Both the position numbers and the translations under genes were made by a program. Shown in pieces: positions 52,255 to 61,225 of a stretch of 64,000 nucleotides of DNA. The DNA is taken from NCBI RefSeq assembly GCF_002167005.1, contig NZ_NHTN01000022.1:62001-126000 (forward strand), given 5' to 3'. The notes beneath the pieces were generated by a model, which was given only the letters and a program-made list of their open reading frames with translations, was not told the DNA's origin and searched no databases. Within the stretch, counting starts at the first letter, position 1; every line of letters begins with the position of its first letter. Source of the DNA: Indiicoccus explosivorum. Lineage in GTDB: Bacteria; Bacillota; Bacilli; Bacillales_A; Planococcaceae.

Positions 52255-53276
52255 GGTGCCGTCTCCTTTCCGTTCCCCCATTTTATTGTGGCCGCCCCCC
52301 AGGCGTAGCCGATTCCTGCACTGACCATCACGACGATGTCGCCGTCTTTCAGCAGCTGCTGCCGCTCTGCCAGCTCAAGGGATAAAATCTGGTCCATCTG
52401 GCCGATATGCCCGTACTCTTCCAAGTAAATAGCCTGGTTGGGGTCGAGCCCGAGCTCGTTTAGGACGAAATCATGCGCGGAGCGCTTCATGTGCAGGATC
52501 GCCAGGTAGCGGATGTCCCGCTCGGTATAGCCGCTTTTTGCCAGGGACCGGCGGATTACATGGAGAAAGTTCGCCATCGATTTCTGCTCCAGCCGCTGCT
52601 TCATCCCTGCCGGGTCCGGAACATCCAGCCGGTAGAGCCCTTCTGACAGGTGCGCGGCGGTCAGCGGGCTTTTCGTACCGCCTACCGGTACGATGACGTC
52701 CTCCGAGAACGACCCGTCCGTCATGATCTCGGACTCCAGCAGCAGGTTTGACGGGTGATCCCGTTTCAGTATCATCGCCGCTCCGCCGCCTGCCAGGTTG
52801 AACATGAACCGGGTGCGGTCATTGGTATAATCGATGAAGTCATGGTTGCGGTAGCCGCCTGCGAGCAGGACGGTGCGGATTCCGCTGTCGGCCATCATCA
52901 GGCTCTTCGCGACTTTCATCGCCATAATCGTCGTGCCGCACCGGAGGGCTACATCAAAAGCCCAGGCGTGATAAGCACCGATCTCTTGCTGGATTTTTAT
53001 GGCGGCCGTCCAAAGCGGGTATTCCTTATGCTCTTCCCCGATATAGATGACCACATCAATCGATTTGGGGTCGACCTTCCCTTTTCTGAGCGCTTCCTGT
53101 GCCGCCCAGATGCCCATCTGCACCGTGTGTTCTTCCGGACCGGCGACCGGTTTCTGTACAATTCCGAGTTTGGTCCGGATGACTTCCGCAGGCAGTCCTG
53201 AAGCCTGTCCGATTTCTTCCGCCGTCATCGTCTGCTGAGGCAAGTATGTTCCTGTCCCGGCGATCCCGATTTTCAT
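52251..53276 (-). CDS. ketosynthase III (FabH)-like thiolase-fold enzyme
   Basis: This 341-residue protein has the FabH fold with catalytic Cys113 (ALRCGTTIMAM) and His262 (AILHMKRSAHD). The third catalytic residue, Asn in FabH (GNTSAAS), is replaced by His290 (EEYGHIGQMDQ). That change and the operon context argue against a fatty-acid initiation role. It may condense or cleave an acyl-CoA in the operon's pathway. It overlaps the livM-like gene by 4 bases and the hydrolase gene by 4. Confidence 0.8.
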   Translation of the reverse strand: MKIGIAGTGTYLPQQTMTAEEIGQASGLPAEVIRTKLGIVQKPVAGPEEHTVQMGIWAAQEALRKGKVDPKSIDVVIYIGEEHKEYPLWTAAIKIQQEIGAYHAWAFDVALRCGTTIMAMKVAKSLMMADSGIRTVLLAGGYRNHDFIDYTNDRTRFMFNLAGGGAAMILKRDHPSNLLLESEIMTDGSFSEDVIVPVGGTKSPLTAAHLSEGLYRLDVPDPAGMKQRLEQKSMANFLHVIRRSLAKSGYTERDIRYLAILHMKRSAHDFVLNELGLDPNQAIYLEEYGHIGQMDQILSLELAERQQLLKDGDIVVMVSAGIGYAWGAATIKWGNGKETAP

Positions 53277-54283
53277 CGCGGCACCTCCGGTTTCGCCGGT
53301 TCAAGCGGCGGGGCGTCCGCTTCGGGCCGTCTGCGTCGGCTGAACAGCGATTTGAAAAAGCCGGCGATTCCTGTCGGGAAGAAGATGACAGCGAGGATGT
53401 ACAGAATCCCGAAGAAAATGATCCACCGTTCGAACAGCGGGTACTCCCCCGCCAGGTCTGACAGGTAATGCTGCGCCAGTTCAATGATGCCGGCCCCGAT
53501 GATCGGGCCGATCAGTGTGCCGACGCCGCCGATGATCGTCATAAGAAGGGCATCCAGCGTGACATCCATGGCCATGACGCTCGTATTCACGAACCGGAGG
53601 CTGACGACATAAAGCGATCCGGCGAGACTGGCGGTGACACCGGCCACGACTGAAGCGATCACTTTGTAGGCAAGTGTCCGGTACCCGAGCGCTTTCGTGC
53701 GCTGTTCGTTTTCCCGCACGGCGATGAGCACCCGGCCGAGCGGAGAATTCGTGAACCGCCGCAGCGCGAAGTACACAACGACCAGCAGGGCCAGCACGGT
53801 CAGGTAAAAAACCGCCCGGTCCCGGAACACATCGGGGGCGCTGAATGTGAACCCATCGTTGCCGTTCGTGACGCTCCGCCATTTTTCCGCCAGCACGAGG
53901 AAAAGGCCGGAAAGCGCAAGTGTCAGCATGGCGAAAAAGTGATCTTTCAGCCGGAGCGTCAGGAGGCCGACGAAAAACGAGATGATCCCCGCAATCAGCA
54001 TACCGGCCGCAATCGACAGGCTGAAGACCAGAAGGGTCGGCTCGAACCGGTCGAGAAGGACCGCTGTCGTGTAGGCGCCGATTCCGAAAAACATGGCATG
54101 CCCGAACGACACCATGCCGGCATAGCCGAGCAGGACATCGTAACTCATTGCTAAGATCGAAAAAATGAAAATCTGGGTCAGCAGGATGAGCCACGTCCTG
54201 GAATCCGAAACAAACGGAATGGCGGCTAGCAGCACTGCTGCGATGATCAGCGATATCTTGCTCCAGTTCATTGGCTTTTTCAT
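53273..54283 (-). CDS. branched-chain amino-acid type ABC permease, LivM family
   Basis: This 336-residue membrane protein has about nine hydrophobic segments and the LivM signature (YDVLLGYAGMVSFGHAMFFGIGAY, GRVLIAVRENEQRTKALGY, TLIGPIIGAGIIEL). It forms the permease with the LivH-like protein encoded four bases upstream; its ribosome site AAAGGGGTGA lies inside the end of that gene. Substrates of this transporter class include amino acids, aromatic acids, ureas and amides. Confidence 0.9.
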   Translation of the reverse strand: MKKPMNWSKISLIIAAVLLAAIPFVSDSRTWLILLTQIFIFSILAMSYDVLLGYAGMVSFGHAMFFGIGAYTTAVLLDRFEPTLLVFSLSIAAGMLIAGIISFFVGLLTLRLKDHFFAMLTLALSGLFLVLAEKWRSVTNGNDGFTFSAPDVFRDRAVFYLTVLALLVVVYFALRRFTNSPLGRVLIAVRENEQRTKALGYRTLAYKVIASVVAGVTASLAGSLYVVSLRFVNTSVMAMDVTLDALLMTIIGGVGTLIGPIIGAGIIELAQHYLSDLAGEYPLFERWIIFFGILYILAVIFFPTGIAGFFKSLFSRRRRPEADAPPLEPAKPEVPR

Positions 54284-54287
54284 TTTG

Positions 54288-55148
54288 TCACCCCTTTGCG
54301 GTAAATAAGCCTTGCGGCCGGAAAATCAGGACAGCGGCCATCAATAGCATGTTGACAGCAAGCGACAGGGCCGGCACATAATAAGCCATGAAACTGCCGG
54401 CCAGTCCGACGAGGATGGCAGCGAGCAGCGAGCCCGGAAAACTTCCCATCCCGCCGATCACCACGACGATGAACGCGAGGATGGCGAACTCCAGCCCCAT
54501 TTCGGCGTAGATGACGCCGGAGTAAGGGGCAAAGAGCGCACCGCCGAGCGCAGCGAGTGCAGCCCCGGCGATGAACACGAAGAGGAACAGCCGCTTGATG
54601 TCGATGCCGAGCGCCTGCACCATTTCCTTGTTGATGACGCCGGCCCGGACGATCAGGCCGATTTTCGTCCGCCGCAGGATGAACTGGATGACCGTAAAAA
54701 CGGCGATTCCGACGGCAATGATGAAAATCCGGTATTTGATGATAATGATATCGCCGAACACCCAGCTGCCATTCAGCCATTCAGGTGTCGCTGCAGCCAG
54801 CTGGTTCGGTCCGAACACTACCTTCAGCATTTCCGTCAGCACGAGCATGAAGCCAAGTGTGATGAGGATCTGCTGGATATGGTTACCGTAAACAGGTGTG
54901 ATGATCAGTTTTTCGGTGATCAGTCCGAGGATGATGCCGGTCAGAATTGCGCCGGCAATGGCGCCGAAAAAGCTTCCCGTTGCCGTGTAGAACCAGACGG
55001 ACGCGAATGCGCCCCATGCAAACAGTCCTCCGTGGGCGAAATTCAGGACATCCATGAGTCCGAAAATGAGTGTCAGTCCTGAAGCGAGCAGGAAAATGAG
55101 CATTCCGGTTGCGAGCCCGTTCACGAGCAGATTGACGAATAGATCCAT
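54288..55148 (-). CDS. branched-chain amino-acid type ABC permease, LivH family
   Basis: This 286-residue membrane protein has eight hydrophobic segments and LivH features (GLTLIFGLMDVLNFAHGGLFAWGAF, RRTKIGLIVRAGVINKEMVQALGIDIKRLFLFVF). It pairs with the LivM-like protein. It starts 12 bases after the livF-like gene. Confidence 0.9.
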   Translation of the reverse strand: MDLFVNLLVNGLATGMLIFLLASGLTLIFGLMDVLNFAHGGLFAWGAFASVWFYTATGSFFGAIAGAILTGIILGLITEKLIITPVYGNHIQQILITLGFMLVLTEMLKVVFGPNQLAAATPEWLNGSWVFGDIIIIKYRIFIIAVGIAVFTVIQFILRRTKIGLIVRAGVINKEMVQALGIDIKRLFLFVFIAGAALAALGGALFAPYSGVIYAEMGLEFAILAFIVVVIGGMGSFPGSLLAAILVGLAGSFMAYYVPALSLAVNMLLMAAVLIFRPQGLFTAKG

Positions 55149-55160
55149 GCGGAACCCTCC

Positions 55161-55868
55161 TTATCCGATCCCTAAGTACTTGCGTTTCAGTTCATCATTC
55201 CCGGCGAGATCGGCCATTCTGCCGCTCTGCACCGTCCGCCCGTCATCGATCAAGGTATAGGTGTCGCCGATGCGGCTCGCCATCATGAAGTTCTGTTCGA
55301 CCAGGACGATGGTGGTGTGCTGTTTCATTTCCTGGATGGCTTCCATCACTTTCTCGATGATGATCGGCGCCAGTCCCTTTGAAGGCTCATCGATCAAAAG
55401 CAGTTTGCTGTTGCCGACGAAGGCACGGGCCATCGCCAGCATCTGTTTCTGCCCGCCGGACAAGTGACCGCCGTCTTTTTTCCAGAACGTTTTCAGATCC
55501 GGGAACAGCTCCAGCACCGTATCCAATTTTTTGCGTGTTTCCTCTGTTTCCCGAGTCATGGCGACTTTCATGTTCTCTTCGACAGTCAGTGTCGAAAAGA
55601 TGCCCTGATCTTCGGGCACGTACCCGATTCCGCTGCGGGAAATTGCATGGGTGCGCTTTTTGGTGACATCCGTTCCGCCGAATGAAACCCGGCCGCCGGA
55701 AGCGGGCGTCAGCCCGAGGATCGTCTTGAGCGTCGTCGTCTTGCCGGCGCCGTTGCGGCCGAGGAGGACGCCGACTTCCCCGGCGCGCGCTTCGAATGAA
55801 ACACCCTGAAGGATATGGTATTGGCCGATGTGAGTATGGACATCATCCATTCTGAGGAGCGGTTCCAT
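55161..55868 (-). CDS. ABC transporter ATPase, LivF family
   Basis: This 235-residue ATPase has Walker [11 protein letters not shown], signature HLSGGQKQM and Walker B LLLIDEPSKGL, with LivF-type IGYVPEDQGIF. The start at 55868 follows GGAGGGATTGAGC and overlaps the livG-like gene by 26 bases. Confidence 0.9.
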   Translation of the reverse strand: MEPLLRMDDVHTHIGQYHILQGVSFEARAGEVGVLLGRNGAGKTTTLKTILGLTPASGGRVSFGGTDVTKKRTHAISRSGIGYVPEDQGIFSTLTVEENMKVAMTRETEETRKKLDTVLELFPDLKTFWKKDGGHLSGGQKQMLAMARAFVGNSKLLLIDEPSKGLAPIIIEKVMEAIQEMKQHTTIVLVEQNFMMASRIGDTYTLIDDGRTVQSGRMADLAGNDELKRKYLGIG

Positions 55869-56619
55869 GCTCAATCCCTCCTAAATACGCGTTTTGGACC
55901 CGTTCATTCTGCATGATGACATCCGGGGGACCGTCAGCAAGAAGCCGGCCGTTGAACAGCACCATGATGGAGTCGGACAAATCCAGGATCATGTCCATTT
56001 TGTGTTCAATGAGCAGGATCGTTTTCTGCCGTTCGGTTTTTATTTTCCGGATGACGTCGAGAATGGCCGGCACTTCTTCGAGCGACATGCCTGCCGTCGG
56101 TTCATCCAGGAGCAGCACTTCCGTATCGAGGGCCAGCAGCATGGCGATCTCGAGTTTCCGTTTCTCGCCATGGGCCAGCTGGGACGCGGCCGCATCCCGC
56201 TTGTCCTTCAGCAGCACGAGTTCCAGCAGCTGTTCCGCTTCTTCTGTCAGGGAAGCATAGGATGAAAAGTGCCGGAGGAAGTCGAACCGGATTTTCTTCT
56301 TCGACTGGACGGCCAGCCGGACATTTTCCAGCACCGAAAGGCTTGGGAAAACGTTGGTGATCTGGAACGAGCGGCCAAGCCCCTGCCGCGTCCGGTCGAT
56401 AGGGGACTCGCCGGCGAGGTCTTTCCCTTTGTACAGCACACGGCCGGCGGTCGGTTTCAGTTCCCCGCTGATCAGATTGAAAAATGTCGTCTTGCCGGCT
56501 CCGTTCGGTCCGATGATCGACTTAAAGTGGTTAGCGGGCATTTCGAAGTCCACGCTGTCCACCGCTGTATGACCGCCGAAGCGGATTGTCAGCTTCTCTG
56601 TTTTCAAAATTGGTTCCAT
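55843..56619 (-). CDS. ABC transporter ATPase, LivG family
   Basis: This 258-residue ATPase has Walker [11 protein letters not shown], a LAHGEKRKLEIA signature of the LivG class and Walker B VLLLDEPTAGM. The start at 56619 has AAAGGATGGGCGGC; an ATG at 56628 sits too close. It follows the binding-protein gene after a gap of 100 bases with hairpins. Confidence 0.9.
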   Translation of the reverse strand: MEPILKTEKLTIRFGGHTAVDSVDFEMPANHFKSIIGPNGAGKTTFFNLISGELKPTAGRVLYKGKDLAGESPIDRTRQGLGRSFQITNVFPSLSVLENVRLAVQSKKKIRFDFLRHFSSYASLTEEAEQLLELVLLKDKRDAAASQLAHGEKRKLEIAMLLALDTEVLLLDEPTAGMSLEEVPAILDVIRKIKTERQKTILLIEHKMDMILDLSDSIMVLFNGRLLADGPPDVIMQNERVQNAYLGGIEHGTAPQNG

Positions 56620-56652
56620 GCCGCCCATCCTTTCTTCTGTCCTCTTCCACGA

Positions 56653-56706
56653 CTAAGAGATGTCTTAGCCATGGAGAAAGACAGACCTGCAGGAGCAGGC
56701 TGTCTT
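56653..56706 (-). terminator. hairpins between livK and livG, possible partial terminator
   Basis: On the minus strand AAGACAGCCTGC pairs with GCAGGTCTGTCTT (56706-56677, one bulge), followed by a smaller CTAAGA/TCTTAG hairpin (56653-56668). Such elements often let the binding protein be made in excess over the membrane subunits. Confidence 0.5.
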
Positions 56707-56719
56707 CCGTTTCCGTTTG

Positions 56720-57928
56720 TCAGTTCATGACTGGCGGTTCAGTCTCTTCCGGTGACAGTTCCCGAATGAGGACCGGCACCGGATAGTCGACGCCGTTTTG
56801 TTCTTCAAGCCGGATCGAATAAAGCGTCTGGAGCGCCTGATGATCTTCAGGACGGAAGGTCATTTCCCCTTTCGGCGTATCGAAGGACATGCCTTCCATC
56901 ACGTCGATCAGTTCATTGCCGTCTGTCGATCCGCCGGAAGCTTTCAGTGCTTCGACGATGGCGATCGCGGCAGTCATGCCGCCCGGCGTGAAGAGGTCGG
57001 GCACCTGACCGTCGTATTTCGCTTTATGCTGCTCTACGAGCCAGTCGTTCACTTCATTGTCCGGCAGTGTATGGTGATAGACGGTGAAGCCTTCCATGCC
57101 GACAAGCGGTTTCATGGTCGACAGTGCAGCGATGTCCGGCGCGCCGGTCGAGATCGTGATGCCCTGTTCCTGGAGTTTCATATCGGCGATCTGGTTCCAC
57201 GGCGAGTTTGCACCGGCCCATACGATGAAGAGATAATCGGGATCCGCTTCAATGATTTTCTGCAGGTTCGATGTAAAGTCCGTAGCTGCCGGATCGGCAT
57301 ATTCTTCATGGATCACTTCCGCTCCCAGCTCTTCAGCCGCAGCTTTGAATGCTGCCACGCCATCGATGCCGAACGAATAATCCGGCGCGAACGTCGCGAT
57401 TTTCACGCCCGGTTCAGCGATGGCGGCAGCGCCGGCGATCGCATCCTGCGAAGAGTTCCGGGAAGTGCGGAAAATGAATTCATTGAATTCGGAGCCGGTG
57501 ATGCTGTCGGCCACCGCCGGTTCGACAACCATGATCGTTTCATACTCTTCCGCCAAAGGAAGTACCGCGAGCGTGTCCCCGGAACTGGAAGAACCGACCA
57601 AAAAGTCCACTTCGTCTTCTTCCAGCAGCTTTGTCGCTTTTTGGACGGCCACTTCAGGTTTCGTCTCCGTATCCTCGTAGACCACTTCGATCTTCTTTCC
57701 GTCGACTTCCATCGTGCCGTCCGTCGCGTATTCCAGTCCGAGTTCGAATCCTTGCTGGGTCTGTTTTCCATACGATTCCAGCGCCCCGGTCAGTGATGCC
57801 AGCACGCCGATTTTTATCGTTTCATCTTCCGCTGCTGCCGCTTCTTCTGTCACTTCGGGATCGCTGCAGGCCGCCCCGAATGCCATGACACCCGCTGTGA
57901 GGACAGTCAACAACACCTTTTTTTTCAT
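56720..57928 (-). CDS. branched-chain amino-acid type substrate-binding lipoprotein
   Basis: This 402-residue extracellular protein has a signal peptide with lipobox GAAC (near residue 21) and the two-lobed Peripla_BP_6 fold (IKIGVLASLTGALESYGKQTQQGFEL). It delivers the ligand to the adjacent permease. It is the first gene of the operon and carries a cre box and direct repeats upstream. The ligand is not predictable; members bind amino acids, aromatic acids, amides and urea. Confidence 0.9.
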   Translation of the reverse strand: MKKKVLLTVLTAGVMAFGAACSDPEVTEEAAAAEDETIKIGVLASLTGALESYGKQTQQGFELGLEYATDGTMEVDGKKIEVVYEDTETKPEVAVQKATKLLEEDEVDFLVGSSSSGDTLAVLPLAEEYETIMVVEPAVADSITGSEFNEFIFRTSRNSSQDAIAGAAAIAEPGVKIATFAPDYSFGIDGVAAFKAAAEELGAEVIHEEYADPAATDFTSNLQKIIEADPDYLFIVWAGANSPWNQIADMKLQEQGITISTGAPDIAALSTMKPLVGMEGFTVYHHTLPDNEVNDWLVEQHKAKYDGQVPDLFTPGGMTAAIAIVEALKASGGSTDGNELIDVMEGMSFDTPKGEMTFRPEDHQALQTLYSIRLEEQNGVDYPVPVLIRELSPEETEPPVMN

Positions 57929-57954
57929 TTGTTTCTTACCTCCTTTTGTCGATT

Positions 57955-57970
57955 TGAAAGCGCTTTCTTT
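57955..57970. promoter_or_regulatory. CcpA cre box in the liv operon leader
   Basis: TTGAAAGCGCTTTCTT contains the palindrome GAAAGCGCTTTC and matches the cre consensus WTGNAARCGNWWWCAW in all but one position. It lies between the predicted promoter and the ribosome site, where CcpA would block transcription when preferred sugars are present. Confidence 0.8.
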
Positions 57971-57981
57971 ATTCCGCTTAA

Positions 57982-58015
57982 CTGTACACCCGGGCAGTTA
58001 CAATCGGGTTACAAA
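57982..58015 (-). promoter_or_regulatory. liv operon promoter with SARP-type direct repeats
   Basis: On the minus strand TTGTAAC occurs twice (58015-58009 and 58004-57998), exactly 11 bases apart. The proximal copy ends 10 bases before a -10-like TACAGT (57987-57982). SARP/BTAD regulators bind heptamer direct repeats of 11-bp period, about 8 bases from the -10. The regulator gene lies immediately upstream. Confidence 0.6.
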
Positions 58016-58042
58016 AAAACGGAGAGGAATAGTCCTCTCCGT
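58012..58042 (-). terminator. terminator after the BTAD regulator gene
   Basis: ACGGAGAGG (58019-58027) pairs with CCTCTCCGT (58034-58042); the T-run follows on the minus strand. It separates the regulator transcript from the liv promoter. Confidence 0.8.
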
Positions 58043-58045
58043 CGG

Positions 58046-61000
58046 TCAGCTGTAGCGAATGATGATTTCATACATTTTATCCGTCGTCTCCATCGGTTCA
58101 ATCCCGAACTCCCGGTCCAGCATATCGGTACAGCGCTCATACCAGCGGATCGCCTGCGGCCGGCTGTTTTTCTGGTAATAGGCGTACATGAGCAGCCGGT
58201 ACGCCTCTTCCCATGTATGGTCCGTGCGGAGGAGTTTTTCTGCCCAGTGGATTGTTTCGTCGTAACGCTGCAGGCGGGTCGTCAGCTGGGCGAGGCGTTC
58301 GAGGACGAGCAGGTATTGCTGTTCGTACCGTTCCCGCTCGAACCGGTACCACTCTTCGGGCTCACGTTCGCAGAAAAACGTACCTCTGTACAGTTTCTCT
58401 GCCCTCAGAAGCAGTGAATGGGCGGCCAGCGGATCCTTCTCCTGCATTCCCTGGTCCATCACCGCTGTAAATTCTGTCAAGTCGCAGCTCCATCCCGCTT
58501 CCGGGTTGAACCGGTACATGGACTGGTGGCGGGTGATGAAGAAAGCGTCACGCCGGGATGGCCGGTCCGGTTCCAGAGCGTTCAAGAGGGCGTTCAGCGC
58601 CACTTTGAAATTCCGGTCGGCTTGGGCCGGATTGCCGCAGAACAGTTTGTCGAGCAGTTCTTCTTTCGGGACGTAGCGCTCCCGGTTGAGGAACAGGTAA
58701 ATAAAAATGTCCTTAGCTTTGTCCCGCTGCCATTTGACTGGTTCCGCCGCTTGTCCGCCCAGGGACACACTGAACGGACCTAACAGGCGGATCAAAAGCC
58801 GGTAGCCGGGATAAGCGGCATCGCGCCGGATGCCGCAGCTTTCACAAAGAGCGGAAAGGGCGGCGGACTCCGGGTTCTGGAGAAGGGCGCTTTGCCAGAG
58901 CGGCTTCATCCGTTCGATGTCGGCCGGTCCGTACAGTGTCCGCCGGGTGATGAAAAACTGGAAGCCATGCGCCATGATCCATTCCGCCAGTTCTTCCGCT
59001 TCCCGGCTGAACTCCGGAAGTTCCCCCAGTGCGTGCGTGGCGCTCATCCGCCAGTACCGTGCAGCCGCTTCACCGAATGCGTCGCCGCATTCTTGGAATG
59101 CGGCCAAGGCCGTGCCGGCTTCTGCCAGGACGCGGCGGTGCTGTCCGGCCTCATCGGCAATGATGGCCAAACCGACCCGGATGTAAGCGGAAAGCCAGCT
59201 GTCTTGGACCCGTTCAGTTTCACTCAGCCCTTTGTTCCCGAGTATCATCGCTTCGCTGATATCCCCTTGCCTCGCCTTCAGAATAGCGAGGCCCATGAAT
59301 GGTTCCGCCTTCGCCCTCGATACCCGGAGACGTTCCATTTCATTAACCGCCTTGCGGTACCATGTATCCGGATGGTCATCCGGAAAAATTGAAAAGAGGC
59401 TTTCCGCATGTCCTCTCCTCATCCAGCCGACCGCTTCAACGAATTCCGATTTCTCTTTGGCTCCCCGTTCCATCGCCAATGCGGCCGACCGCGCCGCTTC
59501 ATCCGCTCTTCCCATCATCGCATAGACGAGCGAGAGCAGCGCCTCTGATTCCCGGTGCGAGTCAGGAACGGGCGACTCTTCCTGGTTCCGGTCTTCGAGC
59601 AGGATCAGCGCTTCCTGAAGCCTGCCGGTGCGGATCAAAAGACGCGCATCGAGATTTCCTTTCTTCAGTACCTGTTCCGGCAGCTGTTCCTGCCCGATCC
59701 AGTCAGCCGCTTCCCTGGCTTTCCCCAGATTCACCAGATTCTCGGCGAACTGCCGTTTCAGGGAGTTCATTTCCTGCTCATGGACGGATCCATTCCGATC
59801 CGCCCAGGCAATCGCTTCTTTCAGATGGGGGTCCGCCAGACCAGGCTGGATAGTATCCAAATAAATATGCGCGATTCCGGCATGGGCGCGGCTGGCCAAC
59901 CGGCTGTCGCCGGAGTCTGCGGCCGCAGCGAGGCAGGCCATGTACGCCTGCCTGGATTTCTCATAATACGCCAGGTAGCGATAGGCTTCGCCCTCAAGCA
60001 AAAGAAGAGCCGGTCCAGCGTCCCCGCGGGATCCTGCGAGCGATTTCAGGCACTCCAGCACCAGATCGAACTGTCCCTGTTCGATCAGCCGGCCGCCAGC
60101 TGAAACAAGCGTTTCTCCCAGGCAGCTATCATCTGAGGACTGTAAGGCTTGATGGATGGCCTGAACGCAATCGCCCTGCTCCAGAAAATACCGGGAAGCC
60201 GCAATCCGGGCTGTCTGATACCCGTCGAAATCGAGCGCCTGCCACTTGTTTTCAAGGAACTTCCGGAACAGCGCATGAAACCGGAAAGCATCGCTTGTAG
60301 CCAGTGACTGGAGAAAAATGTTGCTCGTTGCTGAGGAAGCGAAGAACTTTCCGGCTTCGGGACCGAAGTAATCCCGGATGAACGAATGCGAAAAAGTGCT
60401 AAAAATCGACAAAGAGAGCAGCCAATGCTGCTCTTTCGGCCCATGGCGGCTGAACACTTCTTCCGATAAGTAGCTGAATAAATCCTGGAGGGCCGGTTTG
60501 ACCGTCTGCTCCAAGGGTTTCGGCGAATCGGTGTGCTGGATGGCCATCAGCTGGACTGCGATGGCCCATCCCTCCGTTAAATCCATGATTTCTTTGATAT
60601 CTTCAGGTGAAAGTTTTTTATCGAAATAGTCGTCGAAGAAGACATCGGTCTCTTCCCCGGTGAACCGGAGATCTTCTTCTGTCACTTCTATGTAATGGGC
60701 GGCGGCTTTCATTTTCAATAAAATCGACCAGCGGGGCTTGGACCGGCTCAGGATGAAAAAACGGATATGGGCCGGTGCATGCCGGATGATCTTTTCCAGG
60801 ACGAAATTGATCGAAAAAACGTGATCGACCAAATGGAAATCATCGATGGCCACAACCAGAGGGGTCCGGATCCCGTGAAGGGCGTTGGACAGGATGGCGG
60901 CGACCCTAGGCAGATCGGCTGTGTCCTGCTGACTGAAGCTGACCCGGAATTTTTCGTCCTGTTGGCGGATGCTTTCACATAAGTAATTCAGAAAAGGAAG

Positions 61001-61225
61001 AAGATCGTCATCTTCTTCCGAAACGGTATACCAGGCGCAATTCAGCTTTTCTTCTTTCACGTACCGGGCAGCGAACGAGCTCTTGCCGTATCCTGCACCG
61101 GCATGGAAAAGAAACAGCCGGGTCTGAGCCGCCCGTTTCAGTTTTCGGGTAATTCCTTGCCTCGGCATATAGGCGGATGCAGGCATGGGAGCGGACAGCC
61201 TGGAAAGCAGAAGCGGCGGATTCAT
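58046..61225 (-). CDS. large ATP-dependent transcriptional activator with BTAD/SARP C-terminus
   Basis: This 1059-residue regulator has a Walker A HAGAGYGKSS (41-50) and a Walker-B-like VVAIDDFH, as in MalT/STAND regulators. A long helical repeat (TPR-like) middle follows (about 330-770). The C-terminus combines a winged-helix domain (LLGPFSVSLGG...YVPKEELLDKLF) with a bacterial transcriptional activator domain (about 920-1055) as in AfsR/DnrI. It lies upstream of the liv operon in the same direction and probably activates it on binding ATP and a ligand. The start follows GGAAAGGAGAGGG. Confidence 0.85.
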   Translation of the reverse strand: MNPPLLLSRLSAPMPASAYMPRQGITRKLKRAAQTRLFLFHAGAGYGKSSFAARYVKEEKLNCAWYTVSEEDDDLLPFLNYLCESIRQQDEKFRVSFSQQDTADLPRVAAILSNALHGIRTPLVVAIDDFHLVDHVFSINFVLEKIIRHAPAHIRFFILSRSKPRWSILLKMKAAAHYIEVTEEDLRFTGEETDVFFDDYFDKKLSPEDIKEIMDLTEGWAIAVQLMAIQHTDSPKPLEQTVKPALQDLFSYLSEEVFSRHGPKEQHWLLSLSIFSTFSHSFIRDYFGPEAGKFFASSATSNIFLQSLATSDAFRFHALFRKFLENKWQALDFDGYQTARIAASRYFLEQGDCVQAIHQALQSSDDSCLGETLVSAGGRLIEQGQFDLVLECLKSLAGSRGDAGPALLLLEGEAYRYLAYYEKSRQAYMACLAAAADSGDSRLASRAHAGIAHIYLDTIQPGLADPHLKEAIAWADRNGSVHEQEMNSLKRQFAENLVNLGKAREAADWIGQEQLPEQVLKKGNLDARLLIRTGRLQEALILLEDRNQEESPVPDSHRESEALLSLVYAMMGRADEAARSAALAMERGAKEKSEFVEAVGWMRRGHAESLFSIFPDDHPDTWYRKAVNEMERLRVSRAKAEPFMGLAILKARQGDISEAMILGNKGLSETERVQDSWLSAYIRVGLAIIADEAGQHRRVLAEAGTALAAFQECGDAFGEAAARYWRMSATHALGELPEFSREAEELAEWIMAHGFQFFITRRTLYGPADIERMKPLWQSALLQNPESAALSALCESCGIRRDAAYPGYRLLIRLLGPFSVSLGGQAAEPVKWQRDKAKDIFIYLFLNRERYVPKEELLDKLFCGNPAQADRNFKVALNALLNALEPDRPSRRDAFFITRHQSMYRFNPEAGWSCDLTEFTAVMDQGMQEKDPLAAHSLLLRAEKLYRGTFFCEREPEEWYRFERERYEQQYLLVLERLAQLTTRLQRYDETIHWAEKLLRTDHTWEEAYRLLMYAYYQKNSRPQAIRWYERCTDMLDREFGIEPMETTDKMYEIIIRYS

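Noticed and set aside
49127-53276. Assignment of the four-enzyme block as a true OleABCD olefin pathway.
   Set aside because: The hydrolase has a Ser nucleophile instead of OleB's Asp, the SDR is FabG-type, the ligase is shorter than OleC, and a Liv importer with a cre box fits uptake and breakdown better.
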